From contig JAESIW010000180.1 of the NCBI GenBank assembly GCA_016802295.1, forward strand, positions 3,579,975-3,643,974: a stretch of 64,000 bases of DNA, written 5' to 3'. Within the stretch, counting starts at the first letter, position 1, and each line of letters opens with the position of its first letter. A program made the translations under genes and the position numbers. Below are positions 1-12,800 of the stretch, piece by piece. Under the pieces are notes generated by a model. It was not told the DNA's origin and searched no databases. It worked only from the letters and a program-made list of their open reading frames with translations. Source of the stretch: Brachionus rotundiformis (lineage: Eukaryota > Rotifera > Eurotatoria > Ploima > Brachionidae).

Positions 1-291
1 AAAAAAGTGTAAAAAAATTGAATAACTTTTTTTCTAAAGGTTTAAACCTAATTCTGTAAATGCAGAATGATGCAACATTCAAAGTTGCATCAAATATCTA
101 TGTCTGCTAATTTTGCAGAGTTCAGCAGAAATTAAATTTCAATATAATCGAGTGAAGTGCATTTTGCATAGATTTTGCACATAATTAGCAGACTTTTACA
201 GTTGATGCAATTTAGAATGTTGCACCATTCTGCATTCATAGAATTAATTTTAAACTTTTAGAAAAAAAGTTATTTCATTTTTTTACACTTT
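1..291. mobile_element. MITE-like element with long terminal inverted repeats
   Basis: The first ~95 bases are repeated in reverse complement at about 197-291: AAAGTGTAAAAAAATTGAA at the left pairs with AAAGTGTAAAAAAATGAAAT read from the right. Similarity continues through the TGCAGAATGATGCAACATTC block, and more weakly into the centre (GTCTGCTAATT on both arms). The whole unit can fold into one long hairpin. There is no open reading frame, so it would be a non-autonomous DNA element. The left end touches the window edge, so target-site duplication cannot be tested. The inverted repeat is seen directly; the transposon reading is inferred. Confidence 0.7.
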
Positions 292-1029
292 GTTCTGTTC
301 TTTTGTACTGAACTTCACAAAACCTAAGTAAACCAATGTTACCAAAATTTGAATGGAACATAATAGAAAAATGATCTATGGCTTATTTTAATCAGCATAA
401 AATTTCACATCAGAAAACATGTATATCATAAATTGGTAAAAATCAAACCTTCAAGGTAATTTGGTCCAGTTTCCGTAAAACTAGAGGTGGAAAGTTGATG
501 ACACTCATTTCTTGAACAAGAAAGGTAGTAGTAAACAAAATTTTATCACATTTTTCGTAAAATACCTCTTTTTCACCTTTTACATATAATGTGGTAAAAT
601 TTGGTTAATTTACGGTATCTTACGTAGTTTTTCGTAAAAAACTGGTATCAAATCATCACTGTATAAAATTTCAGCCATTTTGGCTGACTGTAATATTTTT
701 TTAGTAAAACATAAACAATCATTTATTATTGAACCCCTGTTAGTGTGTACATTATAAAGACATGAACGATTTTATAATCTTAAATTACCTTAAATGGTAC
801 GCTGGTTACAAGAACTTTTGTAAAAGCAAAAAATATCATCTTAAAAATTTTTTGTTTAATCTGTTATCAAAAACAACATATTTAAGAAATATTTATTTTT
901 TAATTTTAAAAATAATTACACATTTTCGACAGTTTGAATTTAAAATCTAACAAAATTATAAATTGAGAAAAAAAAAAGTAGTAAAAATATATCAACAAAT
1001 AATTAAGAAGACAAAACAATGGAATTTGT
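292..1029. other. intergenic, no gene seen
   Basis: AT-rich sequence between the edge element and the 3' end of PRPF38B. The motif TTTCGTAAAA recurs a few times at 470-645 and a weak inverted similarity (CCAGTTT ends) spans 464-650, but nothing can be assigned. Confidence 0.5.
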
Positions 1030-2207
1030 TCATTCGTCATGACTTCGCTTCTTAGAACTTCTTTCTGAACTGTGATCCTCATGTCGATGACTTTTGTGGT
1101 GACGAGAATGCTTATGTTTGCGCCTGTGCCTTCTCTCAGAAGAATCTCTTGAACGAGACCTAGATCTTGAGCTTTTTCTCTTCGATTCATGTTTGTGTCT
1201 CCTTTCCCTACTTTTTTCTTGGCTTTTATCTCTGCTATGGCTTCTTCGAACGCGTCGTTCTCTTCTTTCCCTCGACTGATCTCTTGACCTGCTCCGACTA
1301 TCTCTAAATCTTTTTCGTTCATCTTTGACAGATTCACCAAATTCCGGCTGAGGGGAACATCTCCCAATCTGCCCTCTGGAAACAAAAAAAATAAAAAAAT
1401 ATACGCATTTTGATAATTACCCTTCATAAAATGCATTTGAGTCGACACAGTTCCCATATCTATCCCTCAACGAGTCCATTATTTCTTTCTGAATAGGCAC
1501 TGGTATACGCGGAAAGAGAGTGTCAAACCACTCGAGCCTAACCAGCCATCTTCGCAGCATTTGACCAATTGTAATTACCATACCTCCACCAGCTTTAACA
1601 TCAAGTTCCTAATGAATCATACTTTAGTTTATAAGCAAACTTTATCAAAATCAATCTCACCTCTTCATCGTCCAGGTAGTCACAAAACCAGTTGTATAGG
1701 TCTTGGGGATTTTGGGTATACCGCACATACATGAAGCCTAGCCCTCTGATGTAAGGCGAGTCTTTATGGGTTATTAGACCAATAACTTGTTTTCTAGTTA
1801 GTTTTAAAGTGTAAAGCTTGTACAAAAGACAATAAGCAGTCGAAACTATACCACCGCCACCTACTCCACGGACGCCACCACACATGCCAGTTAGACCTTG
1901 TGTTCGACGACTGCCCTTTTCCCAAGGCTCCAAGTGAGATACCTTAAGAGAAAATATTCTATTTGTAATTTAAAATTATTTTTAAGATAGTTTAGAGAGA
2001 AATTCTTTAATTTTATTTGACTAACTTGGACGTGGAATTTCAACTAACTCGATAGAATATTTCGTCGATTACTTCATGGTAGGTTTTGAGTTCGAACAAC
2101 TTTTGCTTAAAATATGTCGAAGACTGAATGTTTGTCAGTATCATTGAGTTAAGATTCATGGAGTCTTTGTTGCCCCATATATTCAGGAAGTTTGTTTCTC
2201 GACCCAT
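1030..2207 (-). CDS. PRPF38B: pre-mRNA-splicing factor 38B (PRP38 family)
   Basis: A spliceosome protein of the PRP38 family, whose members act at spliceosome activation in the nucleus. Four exons read on the minus strand: 2207-2049, 1942-1661, 1608-1421 and 1375-1030 (introns 106, 52 and 45 bp, all GT..AG). They join in frame to 324 residues. The N-terminal PRP38 domain is very well conserved: NIWGNKDSMNLNSMILTNI, then ELKTYHEVIDEI, WEKGSRRTQGLTGMCGGVRG, LTRKQVIGLITHKDSPYIRG and the KAGGGMV segment. The last exon encodes a charged Arg/Ser/His-rich tail (about residues 220-324) typical of SR-related splicing factors. A longer overlapping open frame in the last exon is a shadow, because only the RS-rich frame continues the PRP38 domain. 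The protein is shorter than the human one (about 546 aa) through a shorter tail. Confidence 0.95.
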
Positions 2208-4466
2208 TTTCTATTTTAAGTTGGTATTTCTTGTTACCAGACAATCTTTTTTGGTTTAGGATTTAACTTGTAATTTCTCTTGAAATTAAATTAGCGTACG
2301 TATTAATAATTGCTAATTATATTTATTGTTAAGATTAATTTACTTGTTTGTCAAAAGAAACTTAACATTATTTAATGAAATATTTTTGTAAGATAATTGT
2401 TTTCATATTTCGAAGTGTTTTCTTATTTGTCTTGATTAAAAAAATATTTTTTTTTCATCAAGAAATGCTTCATGAAATAATTAATCAAGTTAATTTAATA
2501 GTTAACAAAATTTATTTTTTTTTAAATATTAAATTAAAAAATTCAAAAGAATATTTTAGTGACAATTATGTTTTATTTATTTTAATTTGAAATTATTTTC
2601 TTTTATCTGTTTTTAAGTTTTTCTAAAAATTTGAATTTTTCAAATAACGAATAATTTTTATTGAGAAGTTAAAAAATTTGATTCTATTTAGCTTGGTCGT
2701 TTTTATTTATAAACTTATATTGCTAAAAACTAAATAAATCATCAAAATTATATTTTAAATATTAATTCTCAACATATCAACCAGTATTTTAGGTATAAAT
2801 CATCAGAATTGTTTTGGGTACATTATTCAAAATACTTGATAATCTTTTTTCAGTTATTCAAATTACTTCAGTTGATAAATCTGTTTCATTTTCATGATTT
2901 CATAACTTTTTAATACAATTCAGATTTGGACTCGTCGCTGGGTATGGTATTACTATTATATTTATTATTTGTCTCGATGACATGAGGCATTGTCTTGTTA
3001 AAATATGCACCCCTCATCTTTTCCAACCATAGATGTGAAAAATAAGTTTTTGGTCAAATATAGAAATGTTCCTTTGTGTTAATTCATAGAACATCAAATT
3101 AATAATAAAAACAAATGCTAACTTTCTTGGTTTAATGATAACTTATTACATATTCATAAATATAACAAAACCTTTTATGAGTTCGTTTTTTTATGTTTTC
3201 TTTTTGAATGCCCATTTAGCCTTTCTCAATGATCTAACATTATGAAAAAAAATTATAGCTATTTTTTGAACTTTTGATGATCTTGGTTTAAATTCTTATA
3301 TCCAATTAAAATTGTGTCCAAAAACAAGTCCTGGTTTTTTTTCCAAAATTTAGACGATAATCTTATAATTTTTTAGCCATGTTATGAATCTGTTCAGTTT
3401 ACGTTTAGAAATATATTTTTTCATTTTGGTGAAGTATAAACAATACTATAATTTTATTCTATTATTATTAATAGATATCTAAAATCGAGATGTATTTTTT
3501 AACAAATCTTATGAAATGATTATCTCTCTAAGCATTGCGTCAATAATATTTAAATAAAATTTTAAATAGACGTTTTTTTTTTCTACTAGATTTATATTTT
3601 TTAATTTTAAGCATGAAATTAATTTATTCTGTTTATTTAGTATTAAATAAGCATTTTAGAATGAATTTTTTCAATTAAGTCATTCAAGTGACGAAGATTG
3701 CTTATAAATATTATCATAAATTTGGTTAAATCAACATTTCTTTAAGAATCTGTTCTCAATATTATTCTTTTACTAATTGTACAAACTTTGAAATAGATTT
3801 TTAAGTAACCCATAATCAGTCCAAATAGTTGATTGAACTCTTAATTTTACACAACCATTTAGCTTAAGTATTTGTTAAATAAATAGTAAAATTTGAAAAA
3901 TATGAGGTATTTTTTTATGATTTAGATCTAAAAAAAATAAACAACATTTTTCTGACATTGAATGGCAATTTTTTCCGAATAAGCTTCAAAAATTAGAACA
4001 GGAAGAAATTTGGTTAAATTAAGAGAAACGTTGCCAAGCATTTTATTAATTAATTGTTTTCCAGAATTTTGTTCACAAAGATAACAGACTAAATTAAAAT
4101 TTAAAATCAATAAATTTTCTTCATGATTGTAACTATTTTTAATCGCAATTATTTCAAAAAAGCAAATAATTTTAGCCTATTAATTAAAATTAACATACTT
4201 AAAAATAAATTCAACTTGGTAAATAATTATGTTCGAATAATTCCAACTAAAACCATGGATATCTTATTAATTTATCTTTAACTCATTTTTATTATCAAAA
4301 TAGATTTTATCTAGTAAAAATAAATGTAAAGTAAATTTCAAACTACTAAATTTTTAAATTAGTAAATGCATTAGATCTTTCAAAAATTAGACTTAAAAAT
4401 AATTTCAATAACATGCTTTTTTTATTCATTAATGAAAAAAAAAAATTAGATCAATATTAAAAAAAT
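2208..4466. other. intergenic between divergent PRPF38B and IMP3
   Basis: 2.26 kb of AT-rich DNA between the divergent start codons of PRPF38B and IMP3. It presumably contains both promoters. No coding exon, RNA gene or repeat was recognised. Confidence 0.5.
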
Positions 4467-5141
4467 ATGGTTCGAAAATTAAAATTCCATGAACAAAAGT
4501 TGCTAAAAAAAGTCGATTTTATCAATTGGGAAATCGATAATAACTTGCATGAAATCAAAATTTTGAAAAAGTTTTTCATCCAGAAGAGAGAAGATTACAC
4601 CAAGTTGGTTACGCTTTTGTTTAAATATGTTAAATTTTACACTCTATTGAAGGTATAATAAATTATCAAGACAGATAAGAGAAATAGCCGACAAAATAAA
4701 AGACCTAGATCCAAAAGACCCATTTAGAATTGAATCAACTTCGATGCTTTTAGAAAAACTGTAAGACGGATTTTAAACTATGGGATTTTAATTTTTATCC
4801 ATAAGACATAACATGGGATTGATTCCAACAAAAGAAAGCTTAGAGATGGCTCACAAAGTAAATGCAAGTCGATTTTGCAGGCGAAGACTTTCGTGTGTTA
4901 TGATAAGAAACAAAATGGCTCAAAATTTGGCAGCAGCAGTCAAATTTATTGAACAAGGACATGTTAGAGTCGGCCCTGAAAGGATTACAGATCCAGCATT
5001 CTTGGTAAGCCGCAAGCTAGAGGATTATGTCACGTGGACTGATACTTCAGCAATTAAGAAACAAATCCAAGAATATAACGGAATGGTAATCTTTTTAAAA
5101 ATAGTCTAATTAATGTAATGATGAAAAACAACTAGAAATAA
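4467..5141 (+). CDS. IMP3: U3 snoRNP protein IMP3
   Basis: A component of the U3 snoRNP/SSU processome, which acts in 18S rRNA maturation in the nucleolus. Exons 4467-4603, 4653-4760, 4806-5085 and probably 5136-5141 (introns 49, 45 and 50 bp) give 176 residues; the human protein has 184. The N-terminus [18 protein letters not shown] is nearly identical to the animal family. The S4-type RNA-binding segment is clear: [19 protein letters not shown], then [20 protein letters not shown] and EDYVTWTD. The last intron is inferred from a GT donor after NGM and an AG acceptor that leaves a two-codon final exon (Lys-stop). Without that splice the frame would end at 5109 with a few extra residues. Confidence 0.95.
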
Positions 5142-5606
5142 TAGTAAAGCTATTGCTTTCATTAATAATTTATTAGTTTTTTTTTCATCATGAATTCTAA
5201 TACCCAGAGCTAATCGGATTTTTTTAAGAGAGATGATTTTGAAGGTTAATTTTTTAATGTAAATAAAATATAAAATCTACAAGCTTTTGTTATTTTTAAT
5301 TCCTATTTGCTTAATTCCTTTTTATTATTTCCAGACATATTTTGCCAAATTTTTTAATCTTTAAGCATGTTTAAAACAAATTTTATTTTTAAAGAAAATT
5401 TTGCATAAAAATTAATTAAAAAATTTTTAAAACTATAATCTTTATTTTAAAATCTATTAAAATTAGAAAATAAAAAATAGAAAAACAAAATTTCAAAAAC
5501 CGTAGTAATAGACACCTTTGGTCGCGATCTAGTCTTGAATATGCTTGATTTTATGGCCAAATATAAATATAATTTTCAATCTTAATTTTTTTAAAACTCA
5601 AACTTT
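5142..5606. other. intergenic, convergent 3' ends
   Basis: 465 bp between the 3' ends of IMP3 (+) and the GPCR gene (-). AT-rich with AATAAA-like polyadenylation signals on both strands (for example AAATAAAATA near 5261). No gene seen. Confidence 0.5.
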
Positions 5607-6839
5607 TCATACTTTCTGATTATTCATAAGAGCTACACATTCTGTATTTGGTTTATTGATTATTTTATCTGCTCTGGTTGAAGTAAACATTGTATTAGTC
5701 GTTCCATTCAATCTTCGATTAGTTGAATTTGATTTTAATTTTACATATACTTCATTTATAAACTTGAAAAACTCTTCTCGAAATTTACTACTTGTGATAA
5801 AGTAAATGAAAAAATTAAAAGTCATGTTACAATATGACAAAAATTCAACTATTGCCAAAGTTAGGTGATCTTTGCTCAAATCTTCATAAATATACATTGA
5901 AATAACTACTGGTGCCAAAAACATTAAAAATAAAACATTAACCGGGATCAGCATCAGTGCCAGATTTCTGGTCCGCGTGCTAAATTTAGCTTCATTTGGA
6001 TTTCTTATTACAAAGCTTTCTTTCTGATTTCCATTTCCATTTTTTGGCTCTGTCTGAGTTCCAACACTGGGCTTTTTGATGTTGAATTTTTTTGATTGTT
6101 GTGCCACTCTGACTATGATAATAACACTACATGTCAACATGATAAAAAAAGGTATGAACGCATAAATGCTCATATCCAATATTTTCCATACTTGTTGTAT
6201 AATATAATCATAGTTACTTCCTTTGCGAGTCTCACAAACAACTCTAGTTTCATTTTTTAGCGAACCTGTTACTGCCACTGTATAGCCACTCTCGAATATC
6301 AAAAAGTGACCAGACAAGCCAAATGTAAAGAGCGAAATAACGCTGGTCACAATAAATGCCACTCGTGGTGTGCAAAAATCTTTGGCTCGGTGAATAAACA
6401 TAACTGATATAACCCGATCAATGCTGATCATACATAACAATAATGAAGATAAATGACTCAAAAAGTATGTCAAAAAAACGTGAATTTTACATATTGGTAA
6501 ACTAATGGTTCGTAAGTCTTTTTTTAAGTTGTAGTCCATCATGACACGTGTCAATGTTACATACAACAATGCTAAATTGGTACCATTCAGAAACGCAAAA
6601 TAGCAAAAAGAGCTAAATCGTCTCATTTCCTTCCGGGTAAACACTATGATTGATAGAATATTGGCAATTGTGCCGAGAATAAGAAATCCAACCGGAAAAG
6701 TAGGCCAAATGTACTTGAATGCAATTTGGTTGGTATACTCGAAACGATTTACTGACGAAGTTTGTAAAAATTTTGAGCTTGTCGTAAAATTTGGGCTTCG
6801 GTCTCGCATTTCAACTTTTACCAAGTTCATATTTTTCAT
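5607..6839 (-). CDS. class A (rhodopsin-like) G-protein-coupled receptor, orphan
   Basis: A single-exon receptor of 410 residues with seven hydrophobic segments: TM1 ~44-68, TM2 ~76-100, TM3 ~116-141, TM4 ~159-183, TM5 ~222-246, TM6 ~291-318 and TM7 ~328-349. The TM1 signature GTIAN (N60) is present, as are the TM3-ECL2 disulfide cysteines C117 and C202 and N-glycosylation sites in the N-terminal tail (NFT at 17) and ECL2 (NET at 196). Several canonical motifs are altered: DRY is DRV (141-143), CWxP in TM6 is missing, and NPxxY is NFFIY (342-346). These features suit the divergent peptide-type receptors expanded in many invertebrates. The ligand cannot be told from sequence. Confidence 0.9.
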   Translation of the reverse strand: MKNMNLVKVEMRDRSPNFTTSSKFLQTSSVNRFEYTNQIAFKYIWPTFPVGFLILGTIANILSIIVFTRKEMRRFSSFCYFAFLNGTNLALLYVTLTRVMMDYNLKKDLRTISLPICKIHVFLTYFLSHLSSLLLCMISIDRVISVMFIHRAKDFCTPRVAFIVTSVISLFTFGLSGHFLIFESGYTVAVTGSLKNETRVVCETRKGSNYDYIIQQVWKILDMSIYAFIPFFIMLTCSVIIIVRVAQQSKKFNIKKPSVGTQTEPKNGNGNQKESFVIRNPNEAKFSTRTRNLALMLIPVNVLFLMFLAPVVISMYIYEDLSKDHLTLAIVEFLSYCNMTFNFFIYFITSSKFREEFFKFINEVYVKLKSNSTNRRLNGTTNTMFTSTRADKIINKPNTECVALMNNQKV

Positions 6840-9800
6840 TTGAATAAATAAGCTTATTTTTATTCCTTGTTTTCAAATAGTGATTTTATTGAATCATAAT
6901 TGAATAATAAATTTTGTTAAAATATCTTTAAAAAATTCAATAAAATTATAAAACAATTCGATATTCAATAAAATTTAGTGTTTCCTCGTTTTAAGTAAAT
7001 AAGAATAGAAAAAAAATAACTTTATCTTTTAAAAAGCATAAATTGTTAAAATTTTGTTTGTTTTATAGGCAAAATTTTTTTAGTTAACACTCCAAAGATT
7101 ATTTTTAAAAATAATTCCATCAACTGATATTGCCACTAAATAATTAATTTAACCAAAACACTTTTATATGAGCTTTTGTTCAATTCTCATGAATTACTAG
7201 CAAATATTTGGCCACAATCGCTGATAAATTTAGTTTTAGTTTTTTCTTATCCTCTTAGCAGAATCAATACAGATTTTATGCTTTTTTCAACTCGAGTGTA
7301 TTTATTAAACGATACCAGCCTTATCCCTTAATGGTTTATTTTTTCCTTTAGATAAGTATCCAAGTCTAATAAAAAGAAAAAAAACTTTAATGAATTAACT
7401 CACTTTTCCTCTGTTAAACTTTATAATGACAAACAAAATATCTTTAAGAGTTCTAATAGATAACATTTGTAAACATCTCATCTATTGATATTATACATGA
7501 CATAAATATTTAGAACAAAAATTCAAATTAAATGTTCATCAACTATCATGGCATTGTCTTGTTTCTCCTGCCTACAATGATTTATACAGATATTTGATCG
7601 ATCAGCTATCTGCCGTATCAAATAGTATAATAATTAGACAAAATATTTCTGAATTAATTTAAGCTATGGTAGTCTACTTAATGTATCAAAAACTTTATTA
7701 AGATAAAACTCTAATAATTCAATATTTAATTAATGTTTTTATGTCAAACAAAAAAATAAAAGCTTTTTTAAAAACAACATACTCTCATATATTTAGTCTA
7801 ACAATTCATTCTTATATAATAAAATATAGATCGAATAATTATCAGTAAAAATCTATTCATGGAAATTTTAAAGATTATTTTTTCAATGAAATAAGATCAT
7901 AAAAGTAAAAATCTGATTCAATATGTTTGTCACAAAATTCTTAATTCTAATTCGAATCATGATTTGAATAGCTAATTTTGGTAATTTGACTCGAAAATTG
8001 TACAAATTGCCAAATTAATAATTTAAAAAAATAATTCTTTAATTTTTGTCAATTAAAAATACTTTCATTAAGGCAACAATTTAATTGTAAAATTTCTTAT
8101 TTTATATTCAATCGCACATCTGAATTTCCTGTAATTGTGCCCGCAGTTTTCGTATGCTTCCTATTTAGAATTCTTTCCAGAAATCCATTTAGAACAACTC
8201 TTTTGAATCTGAATTTTTTATAAATCTCCGTTAAACTTGTTAAAGCTAAACGCTCATTATAGATCTTAAATTAAGAAAAGCTGCTACTATTTCAGTAGTG
8301 AGCATTTATTTAATAAATTATATGATCGCTTGATAAAAACAATTGAGCATATAATTTTATTGTTTTATTAGTTTCAGCGCTACATTTCAATTTTATAATA
8401 AATGTCATGAAATATGAAATATGCTCATTCTAAAAGCCAAAGTGGTAATTGAAGAACTAAATTCCAGTTAAATATTATCTGACAAAAGCATCAAATAGCT
8501 TGATTTTATTTCTTTGCCAAATCCCCTAAGTTAAAGCTAATGACGAATTATTATTAATTTATGATACAAATCAAAACAACCACAACTTTTTATTTAGAAG
8601 TAAAAAAAAACTCCTCGCTTTCGTAATAGATGTAGCTTTATAAAACAAAAACAACTTCCGGCTATATCTACGATTCAGTAGAAATGTTCCTTCGTAAAAG
8701 TTTGATCATTCTATTATGATATTTACTTTTAAAAGTGACGTCAATTAGCCATAAAGAAAATCAATATTGCTGATCATTGTTTTAAATAATAAACATGATA
8801 TTTTTTACTGATAATTTTACGGAATTTTAGCCTAAGATAACTTAGGTTTAAATATTTTCTTATAAAGAAAAAATTCTCCTTTAGTCAAAGATCAAAAATT
8901 AATCCGACTTTAATTAAATATTAATTTGACATACTGGTTTGGTAACTGAGCTTTAAAATAGCGTGTTTTAGATTGGAATCTGAGAAAAGAACACAAGCTA
9001 TCAAAATTAAAAATCTGCTAAATGAATGTGTTTACATTACATGATAAAATTTGGAAAATTTTAGGAATTTTTAAATAAGCAAAATTTTATTTATTTAGTT
9101 AAATAGAATAGTTAATCTTGGCAAAAGAGCTGATTAAGGAAAAATTACAAATTTTTGGCCATTTTTTCTAAAAATAAATTTTCCTTCCGGAATAAAATAT
9201 TTTTTGGTTTTAAATTCGATTTTTCAGGTTTTGAAACGGTGAGTAAACATTGTCTACCAGTGGTGTTTGTCGAAACTCATTGCACAAGCACAGTCTTTGA
9301 TTGTTCTTTTGCAAAGTATTTTATAAGTTTATCTTAATTTTTCACTAAATAATGAACTAAATGATTAATAATCGTACATTAAAAAAATAATTTATTGCTC
9401 AAATGAAACTAGTAACCGAAAAAAATTATTATGAATTAAGATAAAAAAAAGCTCATGGAAAATTAAATAACAGTAAAACTTGCCAAAGAGTTCTCACATT
9501 AATTTAGTTAATTCACCTATAAATTGATAAATTTTTATAAACAGTACCATGATCGGCTTTTAGATTAACTTTTATGAGATGTTATAAAAGTTATTTATTA
9601 TTTTATGAATTAATTTCTATTTAGAGAATTCAATTGCAGTAGGTAGTTTAAGTTATTTGCCGGATAATGACTGCTGTCAAATTACAATATTCTCCCTAGT
9701 CAATAGATCGATTGGTGTTGAAAATAGAATTTTCTTTTATAAAAAAATATAAATTATTTTTCAGTGGTTAGATAAAGATATATTTAAATAAAAAATACAC

Positions 9801-12800
9801 ATTAATCAATTTTAAAAAGCTCTGACGCTACTGTTTGAAAATTAAGTTATTTAAGTATGAATGATCTTGAATGGCGATGAAAAGTGTGTTTTTTTTAAAA
9901 AAAAAAGACATCAATTTTAGCCGTATCTATTTATTTCAGAGATTGTTGATTCCCAAATCCCACTTGTCTTAATAAAATTAGTCCTATTTCTTAAAATGTA
10001 ATGAGTTTACATGTTTATCTAAAATTATTAGGCTTATAGGCTCTGATCCCTGAGTGAGGGATTATTATTTTGAGTTGTGCGAAATCAAGCATCGGTTATG
10101 AATTAAGTAATCGATTTAAAACTAGAAAATATGCTTAAGCTAAATGAGCTTTTTTTTATAATTAAAAAATGAAAGGTTTCAACTAATTGGCTATGATAAA
10201 TTGAAATCTTTTTAACAAATGTACCTCACATCAAGCTTTGCATCAATTTTAATAAAAATCTTAAGATAGATCATAACTTAATTGCATATCTAGAAGATTG
10301 ACATTGTTCCCTTAGCTTAACTGGTATATTTGTGTCTTGTCTTGAACAAATCAATGAACATAACAGATAAACTTATTGATGCTTAAAAATCAATTATTGT
10401 AATAAATTTTTTTTCCTAGATATTAAAAATATTTAATAAAAATGTGTATCGAATTGCTCGCTTAAGGAAAAAAAAAATTTTTTTCCAAAATTTAAAAAAT
10501 ATAATTAAAAAAATAGAACTAATTTCAAATGTTATTCGAAGAATTCTCAATTTTTATTAATGAGATTTTTTAATTGTAAAATTAATTGTCACATAAATGA
10601 GCAATGCAACTAAGCATTTTATTATCATGAAACTAGATTTAAAAATTGAGAATTAATTTTTCCAAAGTCGAGAATAGCTTTATTTAAAACTTAAATAAAA
10701 AATAATTGCTTAAATTATTTTTCCCGAAGGAAAAGAATAAATGGTAGAAAATAATTTAAATTTACATACTTGTACAATATTCAAGTTAAACCACAATAAT
10801 TTGAGAATAAATAAAAATGTTTATTTGAAGTTAACATTCAGTACTCTTTTTGTTCTTCCGAAGTATTTTAAAAATTAAAATTATTCATTGAGTGTTCATA
10901 TAATTTTATATAAAGACTATACTTTTAATCAAACTTAATACCTAATTAAAACAAAATTTGTTCTCAGGAAATATTTATTAAACAATTAATTTTAAAAGTA
11001 ATAAAATTCACCATTTGATAATCTTGAAAAGAAAAATTGAAAAAGAATTTGATGTAATCTTTTTTTCTTATTGAAGCATTTACGTTTTGTTTAAATTTAT
11101 TACAGCTAACATAACCATAACAAATAAATTAAACAAAATCTGTTCTGATCAAATTAATTAATTCTTAAAAAATATTTATTTTTGCATTTATTTTAAAATA
11201 GTTAACTTTAGATTAATTTTTAATACTAAATTCACATGGAACCTAGTTGTTTGAGTAAAATCAGTTAAGAAATTAAGCAAACCACGTCAATATTTTTAGG
11301 TTATAAATAATTGAATTAAAATAATCGATAAAAAAAAACAACTAATATCTTCTAATCGGATTCTTATAGTGAAAAAGTGCTTAAAAACACTTTTAGTAAT
11401 GATAAAATATCATTCAGATTTGAAAGGGTGAAAAAAGAATGATTTGAATTGATTTTTTTGAATTACTTGAAGAATCTGAGAAAAATAAAGAACAAAAAAA
11501 ATTCGATCCTAAAAAAACTGCTTCACTGTTAAAATATTAATATTTATTAAAGTGACAAAAATCAAATATAAATGTAAAAAAAGAATGATTAAAATATAAA
11601 TTAAGCTCTATTCTTTATTGTTTTGTTTTTTTTTATACAACAAAAACAGTAAACCAGAATTATTACTTGTTTCCTTTCAATTAAATTGAGAATCATTTTT
11701 TTCCAAATTTTTATTATTTATCCAAAAAATAAAGTCTTAGAGCGTATTGCTTTAATTCAAAGGTTTTTAGATTTGGATTTAGAAGAATGGTAATTGTGCC
11801 ATAAAAAATTTGATCCCTAAATCAGGAATTTATTTGATTTTAACCAAATATAATAGAAACTTAAAATTCTAAATTACAGTGTTAAGAAGTTAAATTTTAA
11901 TAAATTTGATATATTGTTTACATGGAAAGCAATCTTTGATGAATTTATCGATATGATTTAAAGTTCTAAAAAAAGTAAATATTAATTACTTTAAATTGAA
12001 TAAATATTATTATTTTTACAGAATTATTTTTTTGACATTTATTTGAAGAAATATGCTTGTGGTAAATTCATTACCTTGAGTTAAAAAATTAATCTATAGA
12101 TATTCAATGCGTCTTTGGCATAGATTAAATTTGAATTTAAGCTATAAACTGAAGAAATTTTAAAGATACCAAAGATTGATTAATTTCGAAAGTAAAAGAT
12201 TCACAAAGCTGAACAATTAATTTAAATTGCTTTTTCTCACAATACGTAAATAGTTAACTTCAAAACTTTCAGCAGCAATAATCACTAATGAACATTTTCT
12301 ATAAAACCAAAATCTTCTTAAAACTACGCAGTTACTGAGTTTACACAATTTTTAAAATAAAGATGCATTTGTAAACTTTAAAACTTGCTGATTTATGTCA
12401 ACTCATCGAAAAGCTAATTAATCAAACAGCCTCTCTAATAAAGTTATATAGTTATTATTTAGATAAATGGCTTTTAATATTTAAAAAAAAGTCACATTCA
12501 AGAGTTCTATTTTTTAAGAGTGTTGAAATTTTTTCTAATGTTTTCAAAATGAGTCTTTCAGTTGAACCAATTTTTTCGAAAGGAATATTGAGTTTTTTGG
12601 AAATGGTAGATCAATTAAATTTACATAATTTTTTCTTGTACCACTTGTCAAGCTCTCGTCTTTTTTATCATAATCTGAGACTGATTACACTCTAAAATCG
12701 TATATAATAAAATTAATATACAAAAAATAGTCTATGCTGCATAAATAGTTAATTTAATAAAACTTTTTTTATTTAAACAAGATTTAATGAACACTCGCTC

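Noticed and set aside
464..650. Weak inverted similarity with CCAGTTT ends and repeated TTTCGTAAAA
   Set aside because: Matches are too short and interrupted to separate from AT-rich background.
9155..9337. 60-codon plus-strand frame with a Cys-containing C-terminal half
   Set aside because: No family and a Phe/Lys-rich AT-driven start. A consensus donor in the middle hints at splicing, but no partner exon is seen.
10040..10065. Hairpin ATCCCTGAGTGAGGGAT as a terminator or structured RNA
   Set aside because: A 6-bp stem on its own in a gene desert; expected by chance at this scale.
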